Positions 1-7,719 of a DNA stretch of 52,730 nucleotides are shown in pieces. The position numbers were made by a program, and so were the translations under genes. The stretch is from the NCBI GenBank assembly GCA_018267195.1, contig JAFDYY010000021.1:1-52730 (forward strand). Direction: 5' to 3'. Within the stretch, counting starts at the first letter, position 1; the number at the start of each line of letters is the position of its first letter. The notes below the pieces were generated by a model, which saw only the letters and a program-made list of their open reading frames with translations, was not told the origin of the DNA and did no database searches. Source of the DNA: Bacteroidota bacterium (GTDB lineage: Bacteria > Bacteroidota > Bacteroidia > Cytophagales > Cyclobacteriaceae).

Positions 1-1669
1 TGATTTGCCTTCCCTTCAACCTACTATTGACGACAATTGGTTCGCCTCTTTAATAAGAATAAAAGCCGGATATTATTATAAGAAATTTGAGACGAGTAAA
101 AATAGAGATGACCTCATTCAGGCATATCAACATTACAAATATGCGCTAAAATTTAATATGTATATTATCTCAAGGGCTACCAACGAGGAAGAGTCGTCTT
201 TTAGAAATCACATGTACTCGCTTAATGCCTATCAAAACTTACTCGAAATAGCATACAAGTTATATGAAGTTACTTCGGAACAGAACTATGTTAAAGATGT
301 GTATGGATTATTGGCAAAATCTAAATACGCCTACCTCAACAGGAATGATTTCAGCCCGGTTCTTTCCAGCGAAATTAATCGTTCGGTTTTGCTTGAAGAG
401 TTAAAATTGGTGAAGCGAAACATCTTAGCAAAGATACCTTCTATAACTGACTCCCAATTGAATCAGGTATTGCCTTCGATTCCTAATGACGCTGGCAATA
501 CGAACCTCGCCCGGCTAAATCTATCCAATCAAATATCGGACACTCTTTCAATGCAGGATATTCAAAACCAATTGGCGAAAGAGAAGGCAACCTTACTTGA
601 TTACTACCTCAACCGTAATGATTTGTACATCATTAAAATGAGCAGTCAAGAATTCAGCGTGGCCAAACGCAAACTGCCTGACGATTTCATACAACTTATC
701 TGGCGGGCAAAAAAAATAAATTCTTCTACAAAAGTTAAAGAATATGTTCAAAATTCGAATCGATTATACCGGGAAATTTTAGATTCCGTGCTAAATCTAA
801 TTCCTAAGAAAACCCGGCATTTAATAATTTGTCCCGATTTCCTTCTCCAAAATATTTCGTGGGATGCCTTGGTAACCGACACTTTAAATTTTAGTAATTA
901 TAAAGAGTTAAACTACTTGATAAAGGATTACACCATTAGAACGGTCTTATCTCCAGGTCATTGGCTAAGACCGAAAACGAACTTACCTGGTTACTACGGA
1001 ATTGCATCGAACTATGCCGGCTCAAAGCACTTTTCGGATATTCCTTTTTCTTACGCATTAGTGAAGAGGAAATCAAAAGAGCATAATGGAAACTTCGCAT
1101 CGCTTGTAGACAAAAATGATTCCATTAATGCCGGGGTGCTGCATCTCGCCACACACGTTAAAAACGATTCGTTAAGACCATACAATTCGTCTGTCTATTT
1201 TGGAGATCATGATAGTATAACCATTAATACTCTATTGCACTCAAAATTAAAAGCCGGCCTGGTAATTCTTAATGGATGCGAAACAGGCAATGGAACCTAT
1301 TATCAATCGGGTACAATCAGTATGGCCAGAGCATTTTACCAAAATGGTGCATCCAGTGTGGTCATGACACTTTGGAGTGTGGATGACAAAACATCTTCGG
1401 AAGTCTTGTCTAATTTTTACGATGAGATTGAGGTCGGAAACACATTAGATGTTTCACTAAGAAATGCCAAACTGAAATTTATAGCCAATGCTCCGACCGA
1501 TGAACTGGCAAACCCTTACTATTGGGGCGGGCTTCAATTAAGCGGAAGAAACGACCCGGCATATAAAAATGATTTCTATAAATCGGTCATGGCATGGCTT
1601 ATGGGTTTTGTAGTGCTCGGAATTATTTTCAATTCCATCAGGCGGAACAAACTAGCGAAGAGCCTGTAA
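1..1669 (+). CDS. CHAT-domain protease-like protein with C-terminal membrane anchor (5' end outside window)
   Basis: The C-terminal part of a CHAT (caspase HetF associated with TPRs) protein. The frame is open to the left edge and the only early start is a TTG at base 5, so the N-terminus, probably TPR repeats, lies outside the window. Counting from base 5, the His of the catalytic dyad is residue 384 (HLATH) and the Cys is residue 425 (NGCETG). Both are present, and the typical SMARAFYQNGASSVVMTLW segment follows, so the peptidase fold looks intact. A single membrane segment near the C-terminus (about residues 525-543) followed by basic residues suggests an inner-membrane anchor with CHAT on the opposite side from the tail. 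The gene ends 18 bases inside the convergent gene on the other strand. The family is clear; the substrate is unknown. Confidence 0.85.
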   Translation, partial: DLPSLQPTIDDNWFASLIRIKAGYYYKKFETSKNRDDLIQAYQHYKYALKFNMYIISRATNEEESSFRNHMYSLNAYQNLLEIAYKLYEVTSEQNYVKDVYGLLAKSKYAYLNRNDFSPVLSSEINRSVLLEELKLVKRNILAKIPSITDSQLNQVLPSIPNDAGNTNLARLNLSNQISDTLSMQDIQNQLAKEKATLLDYYLNRNDLYIIKMSSQEFSVAKRKLPDDFIQLIWRAKKINSSTKVKEYVQNSNRLYREILDSVLNLIPKKTRHLIICPDFLLQNISWDALVTDTLNFSNYKELNYLIKDYTIRTVLSPGHWLRPKTNLPGYYGIASNYAGSKHFSDIPFSYALVKRKSKEHNGNFASLVDKNDSINAGVLHLATHVKNDSLRPYNSSVYFGDHDSITINTLLHSKLKAGLVILNGCETGNGTYYQSGTISMARAFYQNGASSVVMTLWSVDDKTSSEVLSNFYDEIEVGNTLDVSLRNAKLKFIANAPTDELANPYYWGGLQLSGRNDPAYKNDFYKSVMAWLMGFVVLGIIFNSIRRNKLAKSL

Positions 1670-2344
1670 AACTTTCTCTACCTCCATTTTAATATCTCCG
1701 TCTTTAATATCGTCAAGAATTTTAGTCGCTTCTTCTATATTGCCTTCAATCCAGTAACACAAAGCAAGGCGGTAACGGGCTTTATTGTAAAACTCACTTT
1801 GCGGAATAATGGAATTTAATTTTACGGTAGCTAAGCGGATTTGCTCAGTTCTGAAATCGCACAACCCTGAAAAATAAAGCAATGTGTCGTTCTTAGGCTG
1901 GCTGAGGAGCAAGTCACTAAAAATTTTTCCAGAGGAGGCATAGTCTCCGGCTTTAAATTCATTCATAGCATTTAGAAAGACTACGTTTTCTGCTTTACCC
2001 ATTGTATTGGGAAGTCCTGCCTCCACCAAATCAAAATTATACGGATTGGGTTTCCGGTTAAGCCAAAGCAAAACCGAGCTAATCAAAATTATTCCGGAAA
2101 ATACGGCCGCTATTTTCCAACTAAATTGAAATCTGCTTTTCTTTTCGAGGGAACGGTCAAACTTTTTCAGTTTAATCTTTAATTCCTCCACGTAAGCCTC
2201 ACTAATCCCCGTCATAACAAGTTTCCGCAAAGCGATTTTTTTTTGAAATTCAGCCTCATTCTGAATGCGGATATTCACGGCCTCAGTTTCCTTCGCGGTT
2301 AGCTCATTTTTTAAAAATTGATCGATCAACTCCGACTCTTCCAT
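1652..2344 (-). CDS. membrane-anchored TPR / anti-sigma-like protein
   Basis: A 230-residue protein. The N-terminal 70 residues are charged and helical (starting MEESELIDQFLKNELT), similar in layout to cytoplasmic anti-sigma regions of Bacteroidota. One membrane segment follows at about residues 76-95 (KIAAVFSGIILISSVLLWLN), then a periplasmic half with TPR-like helices (FNAGDYASSGKIF-like pattern: residues about 125-225, including YFSGLCDF and ARYRLALCYW). It lies 9 bases downstream of the ECF sigma factor gene on the same strand, so the two form an operon. The position and topology suggest that it controls that sigma factor by holding it at the membrane. This is inference; no ZAS zinc motif is visible. 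Its 3' end overlaps the CHAT gene. Confidence 0.7.
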   Translation of the reverse strand: MEESELIDQFLKNELTAKETEAVNIRIQNEAEFQKKIALRKLVMTGISEAYVEELKIKLKKFDRSLEKKSRFQFSWKIAAVFSGIILISSVLLWLNRKPNPYNFDLVEAGLPNTMGKAENVVFLNAMNEFKAGDYASSGKIFSDLLLSQPKNDTLLYFSGLCDFRTEQIRLATVKLNSIIPQSEFYNKARYRLALCYWIEGNIEEATKILDDIKDGDIKMEVEKVLQALR

Positions 2345-2353
2345 AGCCTCGAT

Positions 2354-2920
2354 TTAATTTATAATATTTTTAAAATGACTCATATTTATCCTGTCTTCAA
2401 AAGTTTTCAGGCACTCGTATTTTTTCTTTTTAGCCACGTCTGCGTTTTTGTAGCCAATGCGCACCGCAATCGACTCCATATCAAATCCTCTTTCGTAAAA
2501 CATCTCAAGAATTTCTTTACATGGCGAACCCATTGCCTGATAGAGTCTTTTTACAAAATTGATAAGGTGCTCCTTTTCATAGTGTTCACTGATTCCGTTG
2601 TCATTGCTTTCCGTAAACCCCTCCAAAGCTTTACTTTCAATTCCCTTTCTTTTGACAACATTGAGCATAATATTTTTGCCGATGCTGAAAAGATAGGTTT
2701 TAAAGGACACATCAAGTGATTTCAGCTTATCCATCTTTACATTTTTGTAAAAGGCAATAACCGATTCTTGAAAAATATCTTTAGCTTCCTCCCTGCTTAC
2801 GTGATGATTGTGTGTTGCCCAACTGATAAAATCATTGCGGTGAGCTTCGTAGATATTCAACAATATCTTTTCGCTCCCCGCCTTAATGGCTTCGATGATG
2901 GCTGAGGTTTCGAGGTTCAC
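2354..2920 (-). CDS. ECF-type RNA polymerase sigma factor
   Basis: A 188-residue sigma-70 family protein of the extracytoplasmic-function type. The region 2 segment includes REEAKDIFQESVIAFYKNV (about residues 43-61) and FKTYLFSIGKNIMLN. Region 4 is at about residues 130-180, with CKEILEMFYERGFDMESIA and IGYKNADVAKKKKYECLKTF forming the helix-turn-helix. There is no region 1 or 3, as usual for ECF factors. It is the first gene of a two-gene operon with the membrane TPR/anti-sigma-like gene. In Bacteroidota such sigma factors often sit beside CHAT proteases, and here one converges on this operon. No TAnnTTTG box is visible directly upstream, which is compatible with control by its own sigma factor. 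Target genes cannot be read from the sequence. Confidence 0.88.
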   Translation of the reverse strand: MNLETSAIIEAIKAGSEKILLNIYEAHRNDFISWATHNHHVSREEAKDIFQESVIAFYKNVKMDKLKSLDVSFKTYLFSIGKNIMLNVVKRKGIESKALEGFTESNDNGISEHYEKEHLINFVKRLYQAMGSPCKEILEMFYERGFDMESIAVRIGYKNADVAKKKKYECLKTFEDRINMSHFKNIIN

Positions 2921-3030
2921 AATGATTAATGTTGTTTCTAAGGTTAGTAAACCGGTAAAGCATTAAGTAACTCAAAAATTCCGAAAGATCGAGGTGGTTA
3001 GTTTTCAGCGTGAATGACCCGTGAAATGTA

Positions 3031-3068
3031 ACTTTATTTTATCATGATAAAATAAAGTAATACTTTTG
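3031..3068 (+). promoter_or_regulatory. 28-bp perfect palindrome next to a -7 box
   Basis: Bases 3031-3058 are a perfect palindrome with no spacer (half-site ACTTTATTTTATCA). Two bases later comes a consensus -7 box, TACTTTTG (3061-3068), followed six bases on by an ATG at 3075. The core TTTATCATG recurs at 3069-3077 across that start codon. This looks like an operator for a dimeric repressor overlapping the -33 region of a nearly leaderless gene. The gene it would drive is broken (see 3075-3424). Confidence 0.6.
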
Positions 3069-3074
3069 TTTATC

Positions 3075-3424
3075 ATGTACATCAGAAGTCAGAAGTTTGT
3101 TAATGCAGGCAAAGAAAGCCTGTTTTTAACCCCAAGATTCTTCTGTTTGATAAACACGTTGCGCCTGTCGTCAACCTGAATAACTTTTCAAATGTTTCTC
3201 CAATAAACATTGATGGAAAAAACTACTTTTATTGTGAAACGACAGAGAGGGTTATCAGCTGGGCCAAATTCCTGATGAGTTTAAAGGCAATGTACTTTCG
3301 GAGTGGCGATAAGTGTTTACAACACTTGTTAAAGTGTACCGATAAATCATTAAAAAATTCTAAGAGGCTTTTGTGTTGCTTCACGTATGCGTTTTTTTAT
3401 CTGTGCAACGGAGAGGGGTTTTAA
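3075..3424 (+). pseudogene. frameshifted small gene, unknown function
   Basis: From the ATG at 3075 one frame runs 34 codons (starting MYIRSQKFVNAGKESLF) to a TGA at 3177. A second frame is open from 3104 to a TAA at 3422 and reads NPKILLFDKHVAPVVNLNNF onward. Adding one T to the TTTTT run at 3123-3127 joins them into a continuous frame of about 116 residues that contains segments such as INIDGKNYFYCETTERVIS and WAKFLMSLKAMYF. I do not recognise the family. The regulated-looking promoter directly upstream supports a once-functional gene. The last 75 bases overlap the nucleotidyltransferase gene on the other strand, so the original 3' end may have been replaced. A sequencing error in the T run or phase variation are alternatives. 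Confidence 0.35.
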
Positions 3425-3982
3425 AAGCCTGGGTGGGTCAATGGATTCATCAATCTCATCAAAAAAATTTACTGCTTTCAAAGCAATCATTGGGTTAGAA
3501 TGGGTGTATTTGGCTATAAAAAAATCAATCATCTGTTTCATGCAGAAATGCTCTAGCAAAAAATAAATATCGATGAAGTCTTTGAGCCGCTTTCCGCTTT
3601 GTATGATGGCGTGAAACTTCATGGCCGCAATGTCTTCTTTGCCGAGAAAGGTGATGCCTTCTTCCGTAACCGGTGGCTTGATAAGCGGGTAATCATGTTT
3701 GATAAAATCAGTTTTTATATTATTGACTAATACGATGACTGTATTTTTCCTTTGAAAAATTTCTTTGATATCGTATTTTAGTTTCAGTAAACCTAAAACA
3801 TCTTCCTCAGTAAAATCACCTTGCGTGAATAAGTCAATATCAATGGAGTTCCGATGCCCCAACTGCAGTGCGAGTGCAGTTCCGCCAACTAGATAAAAAT
3901 CTTTTAACTCAGGTAATTGTTGAAGCTCCTGAATCAGGGAAAAAGTTTTGGGCGAAATGACGGATGGTGACTTATGCAGCAT
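3350..3982 (-). CDS. AbiEii/AbiGii-like nucleotidyltransferase toxin (module 1)
   Basis: A 210-residue protein of the nucleotidyltransferase (DNA polymerase beta-like) superfamily, AbiEii/AbiGii group. The signature FYLVGGTALALQLGHR starts near residue 29, with the GG pair at 33-34 and the metal-binding DxD at Asp48 and Asp50 (SIDIDLF). A later Lys in EDIAAMKFHAI and the RLKDFIDIYFLLE segment also match the family. AbiEii enzymes act as toxins of type IV or related toxin-antitoxin systems and contribute to abortive infection. The target is not visible here. The gene starts inside the end of the upstream antitoxin-like gene (11-base overlap), so the two are translationally coupled. Confidence 0.82.
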   Translation of the reverse strand: MLHKSPSVISPKTFSLIQELQQLPELKDFYLVGGTALALQLGHRNSIDIDLFTQGDFTEEDVLGLLKLKYDIKEIFQRKNTVIVLVNNIKTDFIKHDYPLIKPPVTEEGITFLGKEDIAAMKFHAIIQSGKRLKDFIDIYFLLEHFCMKQMIDFFIAKYTHSNPMIALKAVNFFDEIDESIDPPRLLKPLSVAQIKKRIREATQKPLRIF

Positions 3983-4232
3983 TCAAAAAATCAGAAGTCA
4001 GAAAAAATACCGAAAATTCTTTATCTCGTCCATCTAATTGAGCACTCCATTCAATCGTTTCAAGTATTTGCTCTTTGGTGTAGAACGTAACCATGTTTTG
4101 CCACTCGGCCAGGTTCCCTAATTGAAGCACTCTCTCAATCACAATTTTATACGATTTCTCGTAATTGAACGTCTCGAGGTCATACTCCCACAGCAGCGCT
4201 GGATTGATAATGGTGGGCTTGTTCTTTTTCAT
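3972..4232 (-). CDS. antitoxin-like partner (DUF6922-type domain), module 1
   Basis: An 86-residue protein. It resembles the C-terminal part of the larger partner in module 2: LLWEYDLETFNYEKSYKIVIERVLQLGN here against ILFWDTDF...KKAVIERVFDRGN there, followed in both by a TFYTKEQI / RFYGKETV segment. It has no helix-turn-helix of its own. It overlaps the toxin-like gene by 11 bases and is first in the operon, the usual antitoxin position. The antitoxin role is inferred from position and from the module 2 similarity; the DUF name is from memory. Confidence 0.65.
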   Translation of the reverse strand: MKKNKPTIINPALLWEYDLETFNYEKSYKIVIERVLQLGNLAEWQNMVTFYTKEQILETIEWSAQLDGRDKEFSVFFLTSDFLNAA

Positions 4233-4244
4233 AGTTTCCTATTC

Positions 4245-4252
4245 CAAATTTA
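4245..4252 (-). promoter_or_regulatory. -7 box of AbiE-like module 1
   Basis: The minus strand reads TAAATTTG here, an exact TAnnTTTG. It lies 12 bases before the ATG of the 86-residue partner gene, which would give a leader of about 9 bases. No convincing TTG is found at -33. Confidence 0.5.
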
Positions 4253-4367
4253 CGAAATAAAAGAACTACTGCCCACTGTTTTTTACACCATGCAAATGGC
4301 GAGACAGAGATTGCCGGATCAATATTACCCTATGTCAAAAGCAAGATTAAACCGAGACTACTTTAAA

Positions 4368-5039
4368 TTAAGTAATCTTCTTTTTAACTAATGTTTTCTT
4401 TTGCAAAGAAATAAAATCAAACTTTATCAAATCCCAATCATTGCCCCGCAGGCATTTGGGGTTAAAATCATTTTCTATGCGCTCAAAATCTGTCAATTTT
4501 TGAAGAATCAGTTTCTTATTATGCCCATAGGGGTATCTCCGTTTATGAAAATCGATCATTTGCAGAATGGTAAAATGGTTCAGGAGTTCATGCACATCCC
4601 AAAAATCTTTTTTACGTGCTGCCTTTTGAAATATTTCTATTTTCATGGCGGCTATTTCCTCAAGTGAGGCCATCTTCAAATATCCTTTTGTAATACCAGG
4701 CCAAACGAATTTGTCTATATAATATAAGTCAACCTTTACCGATTCGTTTTTGGATTTTCCGACTATATATCTTTTTCCCATTCCTACTTTTGAATCACTA
4801 AAAGAATCAATGTAACTGAAGTTACTGTATAGGAAAGATTCAATTTTCTTAAAATCGATAGAGCCATAATCAGCATCCGAGAACAGGTCAACGTCATCGC
4901 TTATACGGTGCCCCAATTGTAAACTCAACGCTGTTCCTCCCACAAGCCTAAAAGGATTGAACAATGTACTGCGGGTTAATTTATTCAAAGAATCTTTTAG
5001 GACAGGGCTGACAGTATTCCAATACAATTCAGTAGGCAT
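4368..5039 (-). CDS. AbiEii/AbiGii-like nucleotidyltransferase toxin (module 2)
   Basis: A 223-residue paralogue of the module 1 toxin. The signature RLVGGTALSLQLGHRISDDV starts near residue 31, with the GG pair at 34-35 and the metal-binding pair Asp49 and Asp51 (DDVDLF). LEEIAAMKIEIFQKAARKKD and FWDVHELLNHF match the C-terminal half of the family. Its start overlaps the end of the HTH partner gene by 11 bases, the same overlap as in module 1. The two toxins have diverged a great deal outside the motifs, so this is probably not a recent tandem duplication. The reaction (nucleotide transfer) is inferred from the fold. Confidence 0.82.
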   Translation of the reverse strand: MPTELYWNTVSPVLKDSLNKLTRSTLFNPFRLVGGTALSLQLGHRISDDVDLFSDADYGSIDFKKIESFLYSNFSYIDSFSDSKVGMGKRYIVGKSKNESVKVDLYYIDKFVWPGITKGYLKMASLEEIAAMKIEIFQKAARKKDFWDVHELLNHFTILQMIDFHKRRYPYGHNKKLILQKLTDFERIENDFNPKCLRGNDWDLIKFDFISLQKKTLVKKKIT

Positions 5040-5505
5040 GCGCTGAATATTCTTTTAGAATTTTGTCCACAGTTTCCTTTCCATAAAACCGGGTGATTTC
5101 AGCTTTTTCTTTCTCGTTGCCCCGGTCAAAAACACGCTCAATGACAGCTTTCTTTTGTGTGTGCCATTGGATCTTATTAAAGTCCGTATCCCAAAACAAA
5201 ATCTTCCTTAGTTTGGAAAGATTAGGTTTGGAAGTTTCAATCCGTTTTAATTTTTCTTGTTTGATATCATAGAATATATGTAAAAACATTAACGTACCTT
5301 CCGGGAGCCCAAGTTCATTCTCAATTTTTAATGCCAGCGCAGTGTTCATTCCCCTTTTCCCTTTGGTAATGGCGCTCAGGGTTTGCGGGTACTCATTTAT
5401 TTTTAAAGCAAGCCTTCCCTTTGAGATATTCTTTTCTTTGAGTTTCCTTTCAAGGAAGAAGCCGGGATGCATCCCCTTTATGTTTTCTAACATCTTAATT
5501 GTCAT
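5029..5505 (-). CDS. HTH antitoxin-like protein fused to DUF6922-type domain (module 2)
   Basis: A 158-residue protein. Residues about 12-65 form an XRE-type helix-turn-helix (MHPGFFLERKLKEKNISKGR, then INEYPQTLSAITKGKRGMNT). Residues about 95-155 carry the same domain that stands alone as the module 1 partner. It is first in an operon with the toxin-like gene, and a palindrome lies in its promoter, so autoregulation is likely. The -7 box ends four bases before the first ATG (5505), which would make the mRNA essentially leaderless. The second Met (base 5493) is the alternative start, with about 12 bases of leader. The regulatory role is inferred from the domains and position. Confidence 0.75.
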   Translation of the reverse strand: MTIKMLENIKGMHPGFFLERKLKEKNISKGRLALKINEYPQTLSAITKGKRGMNTALALKIENELGLPEGTLMFLHIFYDIKQEKLKRIETSKPNLSKLRKILFWDTDFNKIQWHTQKKAVIERVFDRGNEKEKAEITRFYGKETVDKILKEYSAHAY

Positions 5506-5509
5506 ATAA

Positions 5510-5550
5510 CAAAGCTATATAAATTAATAGCTGTAAACAATTTTGTTTAC
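5510..5550 (-). promoter_or_regulatory. promoter with two inverted repeats, AbiE-like module 2
   Basis: On the minus strand TTG (5538-5540), 20 bases, then TAGCTTTG (5510-5517) match the Bacteroidota -33/-7 promoter. An 18-bp palindrome, GTAAACAA-tt-TTGTTTAC (5533-5550), covers the -33 element. A second repeat, AGCTAT-8-ATAGCT (5513-5532), covers the space between the boxes and part of the -7 box. Both are good operator candidates for the HTH protein encoded directly downstream. Confidence 0.65.
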
Positions 5551-5574
5551 TGGTCCGATTGCCCAGTTGAGTTA

Positions 5575-5614
5575 AAATAAAAATCCCTCAAATCAGGATT
5601 GAAATGAGGGATTT
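5575..5614 (-). terminator. terminator of tRNA-Glu
   Basis: A 10-bp perfect stem, AAATCCCTCA (5581-5590) with TGAGGGATTT (5605-5614), and a 14-base loop. Read on the minus strand it follows the tRNA by seven bases and is followed by a T-rich tract (TTTTTATTTT when the last stem bases are included). Confidence 0.75.
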
Positions 5615-5621
5615 TGTAGTG

Positions 5622-5693
5622 TAGTCCGTACGGGAATCGAACCCGTGTTACCAGAATGAAAATCTGATGTCCTAACCCCTAGACGAACGGACC
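5622..5693 (-). tRNA. tRNA-Glu (UUC)
   Basis: A 72-base cloverleaf on the minus strand. The acceptor stem GGTCCGT pairs with ACGGACT (first pair G-U), the discriminator is A, and the T loop is GGTTCGATTCC. The anticodon stem-loop CAGA-TTTTCAT-TCTG places TTC at positions 34-36, which gives glutamate. CCA is not encoded. It has its own promoter and terminator. Confidence 0.97.
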
Positions 5694-5706
5694 ATAAAAA
5701 GAGCCG

Positions 5707-6834
<1,128 letters not shown>

Positions 6835-6857
6835 AAAATCTCTTTTTACTTTATTAA

Positions 6858-6890
6858 AAAAAGGGCGCTCGTACCGTCCTTTTTCTTTTC
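6858..6890 (+). terminator. terminator of gap
   Basis: Stem AAAAAGGGCG (6858-6867) with CGTCCTTTTT (6875-6884), one G-U pair and a 7-base loop, running into TTTTTCTTTTC. Confidence 0.75.
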
Positions 6891-6925
6891 TATCAGAGCA
6901 ATGTATTTTTACGTAATTTTAAATA

Positions 6926-7345
6926 ATGAAAACCGAAACGCCCATCAATAGCGAAGAAGTGAAGAAAAGTTTCTTCCACTTGTTGGCGGCCTTTACCCGA
7001 GACCACCAGGTAAACAGCCAGTACATACGTTGCTTCATAAAATGGGGCATACAATTGGGCATCAATATTAACGACTTGAAGAATCTGGAAACCATTTCCA
7101 TCATTCCAAACGATAAGCCCTCTAAACTAACCGCCATCTACCACTTAGTGTATATGATTTACCTCGACCGGGTGGTGGAGGACATTGAACTGGAGGTAGC
7201 TACTGCGTATGCCGAAAAAATAGGTTTTTCTAAAGAACTCGTGGGCGATTTGTTTAAGTCTATTGCCACCCAAAAGTACGATCTGCACTCGGCACACAAT
7301 GTAAAAAACGAAATAGAAGATTTTTTAAAGCTGCACAACTTGTAA
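6926..7345 (+). CDS. TerB-like helical protein, unknown function
   Basis: A 139-residue, all-helical, soluble protein with no signal peptide. The middle part (LTAIYHLVYMIYLDRVVEDIELEVATAYAEKIGFSKELVGDLF, about residues 70-112) has the pattern of TerB/DjlA-like domains: a helix ending in an acidic stretch followed by an EKIGFS-type turn. That assignment rests on pattern only. It follows gap by 90 bases, behind a terminator, so it is a separate transcription unit. A weak hairpin (7362-7392) follows it. Confidence 0.6.
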   Translation: MKTETPINSEEVKKSFFHLLAAFTRDHQVNSQYIRCFIKWGIQLGININDLKNLETISIIPNDKPSKLTAIYHLVYMIYLDRVVEDIELEVATAYAEKIGFSKELVGDLFKSIATQKYDLHSAHNVKNEIEDFLKLHNL

Positions 7346-7719
7346 TTTAGTAGCGCTAAATAATAATCTGATAATCAATTTTTTAGATTATTTTCAAAGA
7401 AGAAAAGATTACTCCACTTGAAAGGTTACGTTACCGATGTAATATTCGGCTCTGTTTTAGCGAATTAGAATGGGCCTTCTTATCCATTTTTGCATATCAA
7501 ATAAACAATAAGAGTTGTGGAACCGATGAAAATGATTTCTAACGCCAGCATAAAAAGCAGAATTCGCCAAGTACTAGTTCTGTTAATATTAATTACCATC
7601 GGAATAGTCATTTCCCGTTTTATCGGATTATAACATCTATCTTTTTCCTTTCGGCTTCCTGAAAAAAAAAGGAATGCCTTTCCATAGCTGCAAGCACTCT
7701 ACATGTGTAGATTTGTTGT
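7346..7719. other. 374-base intergenic region
   Basis: It contains a weak hairpin, AATAATCT (7362-7369) with AGATTATT (7385-7392), that may end the upstream gene. It also contains two overlapping short open frames on opposite strands: 7526-7633 plus, 35 residues, and 7480-7611 minus, 43 residues. Both encode hydrophobic peptides. The hydrophobicity is partly a by-product of the AT-rich sequence, and I cannot choose between them or show that either is real. Confidence 0.4.
7708..7715 (+). promoter_or_regulatory. -7 box of the aminotransferase gene, leaderless arrangement
   Basis: TAGATTTG, an exact TAnnTTTG, ends four bases before the ATG at 7720. No clear TTG is seen at -33. Inverted CTACA-tg-TGTAG (7699-7710) overlaps the box. 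If active, it would give an mRNA starting at or next to the start codon. Confidence 0.45.

Noticed and set aside
2318..2719. 133-codon open frame on the plus strand
   Set aside because: It lies opposite the well-supported sigma factor gene and has no recognisable domain; a shadow frame.
7480..7633. Two short hydrophobic open frames on opposite strands between the TerB-like and aminotransferase genes
   Set aside because: No promoter box at a suitable distance and no way to choose between them; AT-rich sequence produces such peptides by chance.
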